The notes: generated by a model from the sequence alone, not told the origin. 64,000 bases of DNA from an uncultured Pelagibacteraceae bacterium (GCA_902555945.1 CACDUS010000004.1:54782-118781), one strand, 5' to 3'; positions 34,926 through 45,079 are shown, counted from the stretch's first letter. Numbers and translations are program-made.

Positions 34926-36142
34926 TATCAGAAAATTTTTTTAAATCAAAAACAGCAATAGTAACTTTATTTGCTGCATGTTTTGTTGTGCTCATTTCTC
35001 TTGGTGTAAGACAAGTTTTTGGTTTATTTTTTATTGATTTTAATCAAAGTCTAAATATCAGTAATACTGCATTTGGATTTGCTATTGGAGTACAAATGTT
35101 AATGTGGGGTTTAACTGGTCCAATTTTTGGAGCAGTAGCTGATCGTTATGGAGGTCATATTGCTATAATATCTGCCTTTATATTTTATTCTTTAGGAATA
35201 TATTTTTTATACACTGGTCCAAATACTGGAATATTTTTTCAAATACACATGGGTTTATTAATTGGTATTGGCTTGGGAGGTACTGCCATAAGTATCCCTA
35301 TGTCAGTTGTTGGGAAACATTTTCCATTATCAACAAGAACAATCGCAATGAGTATTGTCACAGCTGTTGGATCTTTTGGTTATTTTTTGTCACCTATTTT
35401 TACTAATTATTCTTTAAGAGAATTTGGGTGGAATTATACTTTATTTGTCTTTTTCTTATTCTTATTAACAGGATTGATAGCTGCATATTTTGTGAGATCT
35501 CCATCTGAAGCCGAGAGTGTAGAAAAAATATCAGACCAAACATTTAAAGAGGCCCTCTATGAAGCATTTAAAACAAAAAGTTATATTTTACTTGTATCAG
35601 GTTTTTTTGTGTGCGGATTTCATATTACTTTGGTTGGAACGCATGTACCAAAATATGTTATAGATAGAGGTTTAGAGGATTGGACTGCAGCAGCTATTTT
35701 GTCTTTAATAGGTCTATTTAATATTTTTGGTTCATTATTAAGTGGCTATCTTTCAGCTAAGATAAGTAAAAAAATTATTCTTAGCGGAATTTATTTTTTG
35801 AGAGGTATCTCTATTATTCTTTTTATATTCACACCAGCAAGTAACTTTAGCGCTTTTTTATTTGGAGCTAGTTTTGGTTTTCTATGGCTTTCGACAGTTC
35901 CAGCAACAAGTGGAATTGTGGCTCATTTGTTTGGTACAAAATATTTGGGTCTTCTATATGGAATAGTATTTTTAAGTCACCAAATAGGATCTTTTTTTGG
36001 TGCATATTTAGGAGGTTTGTTTCACGACCTTTATGGTTCATATGATTATGCGTGGTATTTAGCAATTGCTTTATCTGTATTCGCAGCAATAATACACCTA
36101 CCAATTAAAGAAGAACCAGTTTTGAGATTAAAAACAGAATAA
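34922..36142 (+). CDS. Major facilitator superfamily transporter
   Basis: A 406-residue, 12-helix MFS carrier with the signature loop GAVADRYGGH between helices 2 and 3 and a repeated loop LSAKISKK in the second half. It resembles the oxalate/monocarboxylate-type OFA group in general layout. Substrate unknown. It overlaps metC by 4 bases and is followed by pabB after 1 base. Confidence 0.85.
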   Translation: MISENFFKSKTAIVTLFAACFVVLISLGVRQVFGLFFIDFNQSLNISNTAFGFAIGVQMLMWGLTGPIFGAVADRYGGHIAIISAFIFYSLGIYFLYTGPNTGIFFQIHMGLLIGIGLGGTAISIPMSVVGKHFPLSTRTIAMSIVTAVGSFGYFLSPIFTNYSLREFGWNYTLFVFFLFLLTGLIAAYFVRSPSEAESVEKISDQTFKEALYEAFKTKSYILLVSGFFVCGFHITLVGTHVPKYVIDRGLEDWTAAAILSLIGLFNIFGSLLSGYLSAKISKKIILSGIYFLRGISIILFIFTPASNFSAFLFGASFGFLWLSTVPATSGIVAHLFGTKYLGLLYGIVFLSHQIGSFFGAYLGGLFHDLYGSYDYAWYLAIALSVFAAIIHLPIKEEPVLRLKTE

Positions 36143-36143
36143 A

Positions 36144-37298
36144 TTGAACACACAAAAACAATTAGCAGACATCCATCATTCAGGGAAGCCTTATATTATT
36201 TACAAGTCTGGAAAAGGTTTTGATTTATACACAAACTTTTCAAAAAAGATTATTCTTAATAATAAAAATGTTGAAAGTTTTTTAAACAAAAAATACAAAA
36301 ACAAGAAAAAAGAAACTGATTTATTTATTGGTTTTTTTGGTTACGAGCTTTTAAACAATTTAATAAATATAAAATTACCAAATCAAAAAAACATTAATTT
36401 TCCAAAAGGAATTTTTTACAAACCAGAAAAAAAAATAAAAATAACCAATAAACTTAAGTACAAAAGTGAGGATAAATTTAAAGGAAGTAAGTTTAAGATA
36501 AATATCAATAAAAATTCTTATGTTAAAATTTTTAACAAATTTAAAAAAAAGATAAAAAGAGGTGAAACCTATCAAATAAAGATTTGTAACAAGTATAAAA
36601 CAAAATCAAAAATTAATCCTTTAGATTTTTTTTCTAGATTATCAGAAACAAATTTAGCTCCAGAGTCTTTTATGATTAGAGACAAGAATTATTCAATAGT
36701 TAGCTGTTCTCCAGAAAATTTAATTACCAAAAAAGGTTATAATATATCTACAAAACCAATAGCAGGAACAGTCAAAAAAACAAAAACTTTAAATAAGGTA
36801 AAAGCCCTAGATTATTTCAAAAAAAATCTAAAAGAGACAAAAGAACATAATATGATAGTTGATATGGAGAGAAATGATTTATCTAGAATTTGTAAAGTCG
36901 GTTCCGTTAAGCTGCATAAACAAAAAATTGTAGAGGAATATAAAGATCTCTTTCATTATGTAAGTCTCATAAAAGGAAAATTAAAAAAAGATATAAAAAA
37001 CTTAGATATAATTAAAGCTATGATGCCAGGTGGCTCAGTGATTGGTTGTCCAAAGATAAACACACTAAATCTTTTAAACAATCAAGAAAAAGAAAATAGA
37101 AATATTTACACAGGCAGTTTTGGTTATATTAAATTTAATGGAGATATGAGATTTAACATTATTATTAGATCAATTTTAAATTTTCAAAATGTTTCTGAAA
37201 TATCTGTTGCGTCAGGTGTAGTTGTAGACAGCAATGCAAAGCATGAATTTAATGAAAATTACATAAAAGCAAAAGCATTAATTGACTTATTTAAATGA
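36144..37298 (+). CDS. pabB: Aminodeoxychorismate synthase component I
   Basis: A 384-residue chorismate-using enzyme beginning at TTG. Only the catalytic domain is well conserved: KPIAGTVKKTK, DMERNDLSRICKVGSV, MPGGSVIGCPKI and the final NENYIKAKAL. PabB makes 4-amino-4-deoxychorismate for folate. It is very Lys-rich and shorter than E. coli PabB. The PIAGT motif is also seen in anthranilate synthases, but the adjacent pabC gene argues for PabB. Confidence 0.88.
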   Translation: MNTQKQLADIHHSGKPYIIYKSGKGFDLYTNFSKKIILNNKNVESFLNKKYKNKKKETDLFIGFFGYELLNNLINIKLPNQKNINFPKGIFYKPEKKIKITNKLKYKSEDKFKGSKFKININKNSYVKIFNKFKKKIKRGETYQIKICNKYKTKSKINPLDFFSRLSETNLAPESFMIRDKNYSIVSCSPENLITKKGYNISTKPIAGTVKKTKTLNKVKALDYFKKNLKETKEHNMIVDMERNDLSRICKVGSVKLHKQKIVEEYKDLFHYVSLIKGKLKKDIKNLDIIKAMMPGGSVIGCPKINTLNLLNNQEKENRNIYTGSFGYIKFNGDMRFNIIIRSILNFQNVSEISVASGVVVDSNAKHEFNENYIKAKALIDLFK

Positions 37299-37852
37299 TT
37301 TACGTTATAGATCACAACGACTCCTTTACTCACAATGTGGTTCACCAATTTTCATTATTTGATAAAGTTCATTGTGATAATTACAATCAATTAAATATAA
37401 AAAAACTTGAAGAGGCTTCTGTAATAGTTTTTTCTCCAGGTCCCGGGAACCCTAAAAATTATCCATTAACATCAAAAATTTACAAACAGTATAAAGGAAA
37501 AAAAAAAATTATTGGTATTTGCTTGGGATTTCAACAAATATTATTTTGTGAGGGAGCAAAAATTATTGAACAAAAAAAAATTTATCATGGATTTCAATCA
37601 AATATAAAAGTTATTAGTAATCAATCTTTATTCACAAAAGGAAAAATATATAAAGTAGGTCGATATCACTCCCTTAAATTAAAAGAGCCTTTTAAAATAA
37701 ATAATTTTGAGATAACTATGAGATGTTTAGAATCAAAAGTAGCAATGTCTTTTGAAAATAATAAAGATAAAATTTATGGATTTCAATTTCACCCAGAATC
37801 TTTTTTAACAATCAATGGCAACTTACTTATTAAAAAAATCTTATCAGCTTAG
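37295..37852 (+). CDS. pabA: Aminodeoxychorismate synthase glutamine amidotransferase
   Basis: A 185-residue class I amidotransferase with the nucleophile in GICLGFQQ (Cys76) and the His-Glu pair in FQFHPES. It feeds ammonia to PabB. It overlaps pabB by 4 bases and pabC by 38 bases. Confidence 0.9.
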   Translation: MIYVIDHNDSFTHNVVHQFSLFDKVHCDNYNQLNIKKLEEASVIVFSPGPGNPKNYPLTSKIYKQYKGKKKIIGICLGFQQILFCEGAKIIEQKKIYHGFQSNIKVISNQSLFTKGKIYKVGRYHSLKLKEPFKINNFEITMRCLESKVAMSFENNKDKIYGFQFHPESFLTINGNLLIKKILSA

Positions 37853-38588
37853 AGACTTAAGAGAAACTAAATTTAAAGATCTCTGGGGAGATCATGGTGT
37901 TTTTACCACAATGTGGATTTTTGGAAGGCCATCAAAAATTCTATTTTTTGATAACCATATTAGAAATTTAATTAAATCACTCAAAATTTATAAGATAAAA
38001 CGAAAGACTCTTAAAAAAGATATTCTTAAATTGATAAATAAGAATTTAAAAAAAGATATAAAGTATAATCATTTATTAAGAGTAGCTTTAAATAAAAAAA
38101 TTATTTCAATATCTTTAAGAAAAAGAATTAAGCCTAAATTAAATTTTGATTTGAAATTAGTAAATTTAAAAAGAGAGAAACCTCAATACAAAAATTTAAA
38201 ATATAAGAAAATTTTATCTTATTTATCTAAAATGGATAATTCTAGATCTGATATTGGTCTAGTTTCAAATAAAAAAATTTTAGAAACTGGAACTTCAAAT
38301 TTGCTTTTCGTAAAAGATAAAAAATTTTTTACACCTAAAAAAGATTATTATCAGGGTAATACATTCAAATATTTTAAAACAAAAATAAAAAGAATAACTA
38401 AAAAAGATATTTTTATAAATGAACTGAATCACTATGATGAAATTATATTAATCGGATCTGGAAAAGGAGTTGCTTCAGTAAAAACAATTAAAGACATTAA
38501 TTGGAGAAGAAAAAATCTTAACAAATTCAATATTCTTACAAAATATTATAATTCAGCCATTAAAAATAGCAATTTATATAAATTCTAA
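37815..38588 (+). CDS. pabC: 4-amino-4-deoxychorismate lyase, class IV aminotransferase
   Basis: A 257-residue PLP fold type IV protein. It starts inside pabA and ends 3 bases before the HIT gene. Conserved features are DNHIRNLIKSLKIY, the segment SNLLFVKDKKFFTP and the closing IGSGKGVASVKTI. It would release 4-aminobenzoate from aminodeoxychorismate. The sequence is diverged and Lys-rich, so the call rests partly on the pabB-pabA context. Confidence 0.8.
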   Translation: MATYLLKKSYQLRDLRETKFKDLWGDHGVFTTMWIFGRPSKILFFDNHIRNLIKSLKIYKIKRKTLKKDILKLINKNLKKDIKYNHLLRVALNKKIISISLRKRIKPKLNFDLKLVNLKREKPQYKNLKYKKILSYLSKMDNSRSDIGLVSNKKILETGTSNLLFVKDKKFFTPKKDYYQGNTFKYFKTKIKRITKKDIFINELNHYDEIILIGSGKGVASVKTIKDINWRRKNLNKFNILTKYYNSAIKNSNLYKF

Positions 38589-38591
38589 TCA

Positions 38592-38990
38592 ATGAGAGAC
38601 CCAAATAATCCATGCTTATTTTGTAATGTCAGTGAAAGTGGTTGTGCTCATGAAAATGACTTGGCTTATGCTAGTTATGATAGCTATCCAGTATCAGACT
38701 ATCATTGTCTTATAATTCCTAAAAGACACATTAAAGATTATTTTGATTTATCAAAAGATGAGCTAATGGCTTGTGATAAATTAATTAAAATTGTAAAGGA
38801 TGAAATTTTGGCAAAAGATCAATCAGTTAAAGGATTTAATCTTGGCACAAATATTGGAAAAGTTTCTGGACAATCTATTTTACACTGTCATTTCCATTTG
38901 ATTCCAAGAAGAGAAGGTGATGTAGAGAATCCTCAAGGAGGAGTTAGGTCAGTAATACCAAATAAACAACACTATGAGAGAAAGAAATAG
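38592..38990 (+). CDS. HIT-family nucleotide hydrolase
   Basis: A 132-residue HIT protein with the histidine triad HCHFHLI near residue 98 and the N-terminal zinc-type Cys pair CLFC. It hydrolyses nucleoside phosphoramidates or similar adenylated compounds. Spacing of 3 bases places it at the end of the pab operon. Confidence 0.9.
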   Translation: MRDPNNPCLFCNVSESGCAHENDLAYASYDSYPVSDYHCLIIPKRHIKDYFDLSKDELMACDKLIKIVKDEILAKDQSVKGFNLGTNIGKVSGQSILHCHFHLIPRREGDVENPQGGVRSVIPNKQHYERKK

Positions 38991-39008
38991 CCTGTTATTA
39001 AAGACAAA

Positions 39009-39037
39009 TTGACCAGAGTTTGAGGTTGAACTATTAA
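39009..39037 (+). promoter_or_regulatory. Sigma70-type promoter of the apr operon
   Basis: TTGACC and TATTAA are separated by 17 bases, about 45 bases before the aprM start. The match to the -35/-10 consensus and spacing is good. A second AT-rich TATATA lies downstream. Confidence 0.5.
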
Positions 39038-39082
39038 TCCAACTATATATAAAACAACAAAATTAATTCAAAAAAATAACAA

Positions 39083-39886
39083 ATGGCGGAAATGTTAGGT
39101 AATAATCCTTTTTCTTTATTAGCAGAAACAGTTTCACCACTTGCTATGCAATATTTTATCATTGCAATGGTATTATTGATAGCAGTTGGAACAATCGTTC
39201 AAATGATTCATCATAAAAATTTAACTTATTTTTTTAATAACGCTAAAAAAGCAAAACTTTCAGCAACAAAAGAATTAGGAATAGGTGAAAAAACATCAAT
39301 TATTGCTAAAACGACTGTTGTTGATATTGGAACAACTTCTGAATTAGGTTTTGGTAAAAGAAGACTTGCACATGTTCTTGGTATGTATGGAACAATTTTA
39401 TTTTGGATATCATCTGCCGTATTAGTATTTTGTTACACAGGTGTTGGTAAATCAAATTCAGAGACATGGTCAATGCTTTGGCATGTGGGAGCAATTTTAA
39501 CTTGTCTAGGTGGGTATTGGTTCTGGTTTTTTTTAAGAGTTGATGTATCTGCTGAAGCTCACCCTTGGTATAGAATTATTAAAGCAGACTTATTTGTATT
39601 GGCATTACTTGCTTGCGCAACTTTTGGATTAGCATGGTCTTACACTCAGTTTAATAATCAAATAGGTTTATCATATTTGTTTTTAACTTTATTTGTTGCT
39701 TCTAATCTAATTTTATTTGGTGGTGTATATTGGTCTAAGTTTGCACATATGTTTTATAAACCTGGAGCAGCAATACAGAAAAATTTAGCCGAAGCTGATG
39801 GTTCAAGAGATAATTTACCACCACCAGCTGATGCACCTGAGCAATTTGGCCTAGGTATAAAAAGAGAAGAGCCAAAGCACTATTAA
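39083..39886 (+). CDS. aprM: APS reductase-associated membrane protein AprM
   Basis: A 267-residue membrane protein with five helices (starting at about residues 18, 97, 128, 160 and 186) directly upstream of aprBA. In SAR11 and some sulfur oxidisers AprM is the proposed membrane anchor that passes electrons between AprAB and the quinone pool. The C-terminal tail is soluble and Pro-rich. I base the identity mainly on gene order and topology. Confidence 0.8.
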   Translation: MAEMLGNNPFSLLAETVSPLAMQYFIIAMVLLIAVGTIVQMIHHKNLTYFFNNAKKAKLSATKELGIGEKTSIIAKTTVVDIGTTSELGFGKRRLAHVLGMYGTILFWISSAVLVFCYTGVGKSNSETWSMLWHVGAILTCLGGYWFWFFLRVDVSAEAHPWYRIIKADLFVLALLACATFGLAWSYTQFNNQIGLSYLFLTLFVASNLILFGGVYWSKFAHMFYKPGAAIQKNLAEADGSRDNLPPPADAPEQFGLGIKREEPKHY

Positions 39887-39919
39887 TATGTTAAACAAAA
39901 AAGGAGAAAAATAAAAATT

Positions 39920-40390
39920 ATGTCAACTTTTGTATACATGACTAGATGTGATGGCTGTGGTCATTGCGTGGACATTTGTCCATCAGATATTATGCACATT
40001 GATGAAAATATAAGACGTGCAAAAAACATTGAACCAAATTTTTGTTGGGAATGTTATTCATGTGTTAAAGCTTGTCCTAATCATGCCATTGATGTTAGAG
40101 GTTACGCTGATTTTGCACCTATGGGTCATAGCGTAAGAGTTAGAAGAGAAGAAGAAAAAGGAACGATTTCTTGGAAAATAAAGTTTAGAAACGGGACAGA
40201 GAAAAACTTTGTTTCTCCAATAACAACAAAACCTTGGGGTAAATTTATTCCAAAACTTGCAGAAGGTGATACGCCTAATCAAGGAGAGATAAATTCTCAA
40301 AGATTGTACAGTGAGCCAGAAGGTTTAAACACCAATCAAGAGCTACCTTCAGTACCAAAAGACTCCTTTAAAAAAGGAGTTTATTATTAA
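39920..40390 (+). CDS. aprB: Adenylylsulfate reductase beta subunit
   Basis: A 156-residue iron-sulfur subunit with two [4Fe-4S] motifs: CDGCGHCVDICP at about residue 10 and CWECYSCVKACP at about residue 42. The remaining residues form the usual tail that wraps the alpha subunit. Its stop overlaps the aprA start by one base. With AprA it interconverts sulfite plus AMP and adenylylsulfate. Confidence 0.95.
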   Translation: MSTFVYMTRCDGCGHCVDICPSDIMHIDENIRRAKNIEPNFCWECYSCVKACPNHAIDVRGYADFAPMGHSVRVRREEEKGTISWKIKFRNGTEKNFVSPITTKPWGKFIPKLAEGDTPNQGEINSQRLYSEPEGLNTNQELPSVPKDSFKKGVYY

Positions 40391-42249
40391 TGGCTAAACA
40401 TAAAACACATTTTGAAGAATGCGATGTATTAGTTGTTGGTGGTGGAATGGCAGGAACTGGTGCTACCTTTGAAGCTAGGCACTGGGGAAGAGATTTAAAA
40501 ATAGTTTGTGTTGAAAAAGCTAACATAGATAGAAGTGGGGCAGTTGCACAAGGTCTATATGCAATTAACTGTTACATGGGCATGCAATGGGATGAAAATC
40601 AACCTGAAGACCATGTCAGATATGCTCGAAATGATTTAATGGGAATGGTTAGAGAAGATTTAGGTTATGACATGGCTCGTCATGTTGACTCAACAGTTCA
40701 TATGTTTGACGAATGGGGTCTTCCAATGATGAAAAATGAAAAAACTGGAAGATACTTAAGAGAAGGAAAATGGCAAATCATGATTCATGGTGAGAGTTAC
40801 AAACCAATCGTTGCTGAAGCTGCAAAAAAATCAGCTGATAAGATTTACAACAGAATAATGGTGACACATTTATTAATGGATGAAGCTAAAGAAAATAGAA
40901 TTGGTGGAGCTGTTGGTTTTAATATGAGAACAGGAGACTTCCATGTATTTAGAGCAAAAACAGTAATCGTTGCAGCAGGCGGAGCTTCTCACATCTTTAA
41001 ACCAAGAGCAGTTGGAGAAGGAATGGGTAGAACTTGGTATGCACCATGGAGCAATGGTTCAGCATATGCATTACCGATTGCAGCTGGTGCTAAGATGACT
41101 CAGATGGAAAACAGAATTGTTTTATGTAGATTTAAAGATGGATATGGTCCAGTTGGTGCATATTTTTTGCATTTAAAAACATACACTCAAAATGCTAATG
41201 GTGAGAATTATGAAAAGAAATGGTATGATCAAACAAAAGAATTAGTTGGTGAGTATATTGATCATCATCCAACACCAACTTGTTTAAGAAATCACGCGTT
41301 TATTCAAGAAGTAGCTGCAGGTGGTGGACCAATTCACATGGTAACAAAAGAAGCTTTCCAAGATCCACATTTAGAAACAGTGGGTTGGGAAAACTTTTTA
41401 GGAATGACAGTTGGGCAAGCGGTAGTTTGGGCTTCACAAAATATTGATCCAAAATATACTAATCCTGAGTTGACTACATCAGAACCTTATGTGATGGGTT
41501 CACATGCAACATGCTCTGGAGCCTGGGTAAGTGGTCCAGAGGATTTGTCTCCACCAGAATATTTTTGGGGATATAATAGAATGTTAACAATTGATGGACT
41601 TTTTGGTGCAGGTGATACTGTAGGTGGTAGTGCTCATAAATTTTCATCAGGTTCATTCACTGAAGGTAGATTGGCAGCAAAAGCAGCTGTAAAATATATT
41701 CAAGATCAAAAAGCAGACGGAATAAATGTTTCAGATAAACAGTGTGATGATTTCAAAAAAGCTGTTTATAAACCACTAGAAACTTATACTGTAGCTCAAA
41801 ATGAAATTACAGGTGGAACGGTTTCACCTAGTTATATTTCTCCAATCCAAGGCCTTCAAAGACTTCAAAAAATTATGGATGAATATGTAGGTGGTATTAC
41901 CTCAAATTATATGACTAACGGCAATATGTTAAAAAGAGCACTTGAATTGCTTGATTGGCTTCAAGAAGATTTAGAAAATGTAGGTGCTGAAGACTACCAT
42001 CAATTGATGAGAGCATGGGAATTAAAACATAGAACATTAACTTCTCAATGTGTAACTGAGCATACTTTATTTAGAGAAGAAACACGTTGGCCTGGATATT
42101 ACTATAGAGGCGACCACATGAAACTCGATGATGATAATTGGCACTGTTTAACGGTTTCTAGACGAGACCCTAAAACTGGTAAATTTACTATGGAAAAAGT
42201 ACCGGTTTATCATATCGTAGACGAAAAAGAGAAGAAGAAGGCCTCATAA
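40390..42249 (+). CDS. aprA: Adenylylsulfate reductase alpha subunit
   Basis: A 619-residue FAD subunit with the dinucleotide motif VVGGGMAGTGATFEARHWG at about residue 16, the FAD segment SGAVAQGLYAIN and the family C-terminus. In SAR11, which does not respire sulfate, it probably works in the oxidative direction on sulfite from sulfonates. No sat (sulfate adenylyltransferase) gene is nearby, so APS must be converted elsewhere. Confidence 0.96.
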   Translation: MAKHKTHFEECDVLVVGGGMAGTGATFEARHWGRDLKIVCVEKANIDRSGAVAQGLYAINCYMGMQWDENQPEDHVRYARNDLMGMVREDLGYDMARHVDSTVHMFDEWGLPMMKNEKTGRYLREGKWQIMIHGESYKPIVAEAAKKSADKIYNRIMVTHLLMDEAKENRIGGAVGFNMRTGDFHVFRAKTVIVAAGGASHIFKPRAVGEGMGRTWYAPWSNGSAYALPIAAGAKMTQMENRIVLCRFKDGYGPVGAYFLHLKTYTQNANGENYEKKWYDQTKELVGEYIDHHPTPTCLRNHAFIQEVAAGGGPIHMVTKEAFQDPHLETVGWENFLGMTVGQAVVWASQNIDPKYTNPELTTSEPYVMGSHATCSGAWVSGPEDLSPPEYFWGYNRMLTIDGLFGAGDTVGGSAHKFSSGSFTEGRLAAKAAVKYIQDQKADGINVSDKQCDDFKKAVYKPLETYTVAQNEITGGTVSPSYISPIQGLQRLQKIMDEYVGGITSNYMTNGNMLKRALELLDWLQEDLENVGAEDYHQLMRAWELKHRTLTSQCVTEHTLFREETRWPGYYYRGDHMKLDDDNWHCLTVSRRDPKTGKFTMEKVPVYHIVDEKEKKKAS

Positions 42250-42267
42250 ATAATTTAAACTAATTTT

Positions 42268-42618
42268 ATGGATCTTTTGGCAAAATCAGACGAAGAGATT
42301 TTTGCGATTGCCAAACCTTTTTGGGCAAATTTAGTTAAAGCCTCAAATATGAAAGATTATGGAGGTTTTACCAGAGATTTTTCAACACAGATGTTGTTTG
42401 GAGCTAACGAAGTGGAGCTTGGTAAACAGTGGGCAAACAACAAAATTATTACTAATTTGAATGAGACCTATGAGCCTTTTGGCACTTTAAGGAGAGGTGA
42501 GCATATAACAGTTTTGATTAAACAAACCAATAAAGAGGTACCAGGAGAATTTTTAGGTAGACTGGTGCTAGGTGTAGAGGACGGTGAGATTAAGATCTTT
42601 GGAGCTACAATATATTAA
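42268..42618 (+). CDS. Conserved-looking 116-residue protein behind aprA
   Basis: A soluble protein with no signal peptide or membrane helix. It opens with acidic helical sequence (AKSDEEIFAIAKPFWANLV) and ends in a beta-rich half (HITVLIKQTNKEVPGEFLGR). No family is recognised. The 18-base gap after aprA suggests the same transcript and perhaps a role in assembly or sulfite handling. Confidence 0.65.
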   Translation: MDLLAKSDEEIFAIAKPFWANLVKASNMKDYGGFTRDFSTQMLFGANEVELGKQWANNKIITNLNETYEPFGTLRRGEHITVLIKQTNKEVPGEFLGRLVLGVEDGEIKIFGATIY

Positions 42619-42661
42619 TTAAAGTTTGACAATTTTTTTACTGGGTGTATTGAGGAAATAG

Positions 42662-42796
42662 ATGCACCTTTCAAATATAAAAATTCTTCATAAAATTTTA
42701 AATTATAAATCGACACTATTAAAAACAGGAATTTTTTCAGCTATTGCAGCTTGCTGGGGTGTCATTTTAGTAGGAACTTTTATAACTTTTAAATAA
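42662..42796 (+). CDS. 44-residue single-helix membrane protein
   Basis: Below the track limit. ATG at 42662 gives a basic N-terminus (NIKILHKILNYKSTLLK) and one helix (GIFSAIAACWGVILVGTFITF). It fills the gap between the 116-residue gene and the sulfite exporter, 27 bases before the latter. Function unknown. Confidence 0.5.
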   Translation: MHLSNIKILHKILNYKSTLLKTGIFSAIAACWGVILVGTFITFK

Positions 42797-42823
42797 ATAA
42801 TAATATAAGTTTTTTATTATTAG

Positions 42824-43909
42824 ATGGATTTTTTTTTACCTATAGCCCAAGTTTTTGTAAGTCCAATAGAAATACTTCTTTTAAGTGCGCTAGTTGGAGT
42901 TTTATCAGGATTGTTTGGGGTAGGAGGAGGATTTTTAATGACTCCATTTTTAATTTTTTTAGGCGTTCCACCAGCTTATGCAGTAGCAAATGAAGCTAAT
43001 AATATTTTAGCAACCTCTGTATCAGGATCAACTACTCATTGGTTAAAAAATACTTTGGATTATAAAATGGGTTTTATGATTGTAATAGGTGGTTCAATAG
43101 GAACTGCTTTAGGTATTTATACTTTTAGTTATTTCAAAGGAATTGGTAAAATAGACACCGTTATTTCTTTAGCTTACATGTATATACTTGCAATAATAGG
43201 TACATTAATGTTGGTCGAGAGCCTAGGTGAAATTGATAAAAAGAAAAAAAATGTAATTGAAAGAAAAAAATTACATGTTCATTATTGGATACATGGCCTT
43301 CCATTTAGAATGAGATTTCCAAAATCAAAGTTATACGAGAGTATTTTTACACCTATAATAATTGGATTAGTTGTTGGTTTTATTGCTGCAATAATGGGAA
43401 TAGGTGGAGCTTTTATCTTGGTGCCTGCAATGATTTATATAATTAAAATGCCTACTAGATTGGTTCCTGGGACATCTTTATTTGTGACAATTTTTGTGAG
43501 TGTAATAGTTACATTTTTACATTCAATTAATTATGGTTCGATAGATTTAATGTTAGTTTTAATGCTTGTTGTTGGTTCGATTATTGGAGTTCAAATTGGT
43601 CAAAAACTTGGAGAACAAATCGACAGCTCTGGTCTAAAAGCATTGTTGGCAATTTTATTATTGATTGTTGGTATTGCCATAGCTTATGATACTTTTTTCG
43701 CAGAGGAGATTTTAAGTGTAACAACAAAAACACCAAGTAATGAATTAAATTTTTTCTCAAAATTTATTAAAGAGTTTTCTAAAGATATGCCATTCTTTTA
43801 TGGATTGTTTTCAATTATGTTTGCAGTTATTTTAGGTATTTCTGCTGCTTTTATAAGAAGATTTTTGTCTAAGATGAGAAAAAAATATTTTGTTAAACCC
43901 GTAAAATAG
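42824..43909 (+). CDS. tauE: TauE/SafE-family sulfite or sulfonate exporter
   Basis: A 361-residue, roughly eight-helix protein with the two half-repeats typical of TauE/SafE: GLFGVGGGFLMTPFLIFLGVPP and IMGIGGAFILVPAMIY. The soluble central loop (residues about 125-175) is larger than in small members. Placed between APS reductase and the sulfonate enzymes, it most likely exports the sulfite they release. Confidence 0.85.
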   Translation: MDFFLPIAQVFVSPIEILLLSALVGVLSGLFGVGGGFLMTPFLIFLGVPPAYAVANEANNILATSVSGSTTHWLKNTLDYKMGFMIVIGGSIGTALGIYTFSYFKGIGKIDTVISLAYMYILAIIGTLMLVESLGEIDKKKKNVIERKKLHVHYWIHGLPFRMRFPKSKLYESIFTPIIIGLVVGFIAAIMGIGGAFILVPAMIYIIKMPTRLVPGTSLFVTIFVSVIVTFLHSINYGSIDLMLVLMLVVGSIIGVQIGQKLGEQIDSSGLKALLAILLLIVGIAIAYDTFFAEEILSVTTKTPSNELNFFSKFIKEFSKDMPFFYGLFSIMFAVILGISAAFIRRFLSKMRKKYFVKPVK

Positions 43910-43911
43910 TT

Positions 43912-45078
43912 TTAAGCACTTCTATAAAGTTTAGTCATAACAAATTCTCTATGACCTAAAGCTTCTGCACAAGTTAGTCTACCGTTTGCAACTTTTAAAG
44001 TTGTTTTGATAAGTTCATCACCAGCTTGTGACATATTCATTTCTCTTGAAAGAATTTTTGAAACGTCACAATCAATATGTTCGCCCATAGTTTTAACTGT
44101 TAATGGATTTGCTGTTAATTTGATTACAGGCTCTATTGGGTTTCCTACAATATTCCCTTGACCTGTTGGGAATAAATGAATATTAAATCCTGCTGCTGCT
44201 TGTAGAGTTACACACTCAGCTGCTGCTGATGATGTATCCATAAAATAAAGACCTTTTCCTTTTTTTGGTTCTTCAGCAGGTTCAAGAACATCTACAAATT
44301 TACAGTTTCCAATTTTTTGGAAATTTCCAAAAGCTTTTTCCTCAATAGTTGTTAAACCACCAGCAATATTTCCAGCAGTAGGTTGACTTTCTGATAAATC
44401 ATCTGTTGCTTCTTTTAAAATAAAATCATTATAAGAACTCCATGTTTTCATGAATTTGTCTGATGCCTCTTTAGTTGCTCCTCTAGTTGCACAAACTTTT
44501 TCAGCACCAGTAAGTTCTGAAGTTTCACCAAAGCACAAATGAACTCCTAGAGGCTCAAGTTTATCCATTAAATTTCCAACTGTAGGATTTGCGGCTAAAC
44601 CTGATGTGGTATCAGACTCTCCACATTTCACTGATATCCATAAATCACTAATTGGACATTCTTCTCTTTGTTTTTCGGATGCCCACATAACAAATTCTTG
44701 AGCTTTTTTTGAGGCTTTCATGACAGTTCCAATATCACCTGTTCTTTCAATGTGAAAGCCCTCAACTGGTTTTCCAGTTTTAGCTATTCCATCTACAATT
44801 CTTTTTGTCCATTTAGGTTCAATCCCAATCACTATAACAGCAGCAACATTTGGATTACTTCCTGTTCCTATCATAGTTCTAAAATGTAATTCAAGATCTG
44901 CACCAAATTGAAGTCTTCCATATGAGTGAGGTAGAGCAATAGTTCCTTTAATATTATTTGCTACAGCCTCTGCACAAGCATTTGAAATATCATCTACAGG
45001 AAGAATAATTACATGATTTCTTGTTCCAGCTCTTCCATTTTCTCTTTTAAAACCTAAAAAACTTTTTGGGATTTCCAT
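43912..45078 (-). CDS. suyB: (R)-sulfolactate sulfo-lyase large subunit
   Basis: A 388-residue member of the UxaA/GarD hydro-lyase family that starts with the typical [19 protein letters not shown]. Conserved Cys, His and Glu ([23 protein letters not shown]) bind the iron of this family. The close small-subunit partner and neighbours xsc, tauE and aprBA make sulfolactate sulfo-lyase (sulfolactate to pyruvate plus sulfite) more likely than altronate dehydratase. Only 1 base separates it from suyA. Confidence 0.8.
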   Translation of the reverse strand: MEIPKSFLGFKRENGRAGTRNHVIILPVDDISNACAEAVANNIKGTIALPHSYGRLQFGADLELHFRTMIGTGSNPNVAAVIVIGIEPKWTKRIVDGIAKTGKPVEGFHIERTGDIGTVMKASKKAQEFVMWASEKQREECPISDLWISVKCGESDTTSGLAANPTVGNLMDKLEPLGVHLCFGETSELTGAEKVCATRGATKEASDKFMKTWSSYNDFILKEATDDLSESQPTAGNIAGGLTTIEEKAFGNFQKIGNCKFVDVLEPAEEPKKGKGLYFMDTSSAAAECVTLQAAAGFNIHLFPTGQGNIVGNPIEPVIKLTANPLTVKTMGEHIDCDVSKILSREMNMSQAGDELIKTTLKVANGRLTCAEALGHREFVMTKLYRSA

Positions 45079-45079
45079 A

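Noticed and set aside
36144-37852. Anthranilate synthase (TrpEG)
   Set aside because: A class IV lyase (pabC) directly follows and no trp genes are near, so the folate branch is more likely.
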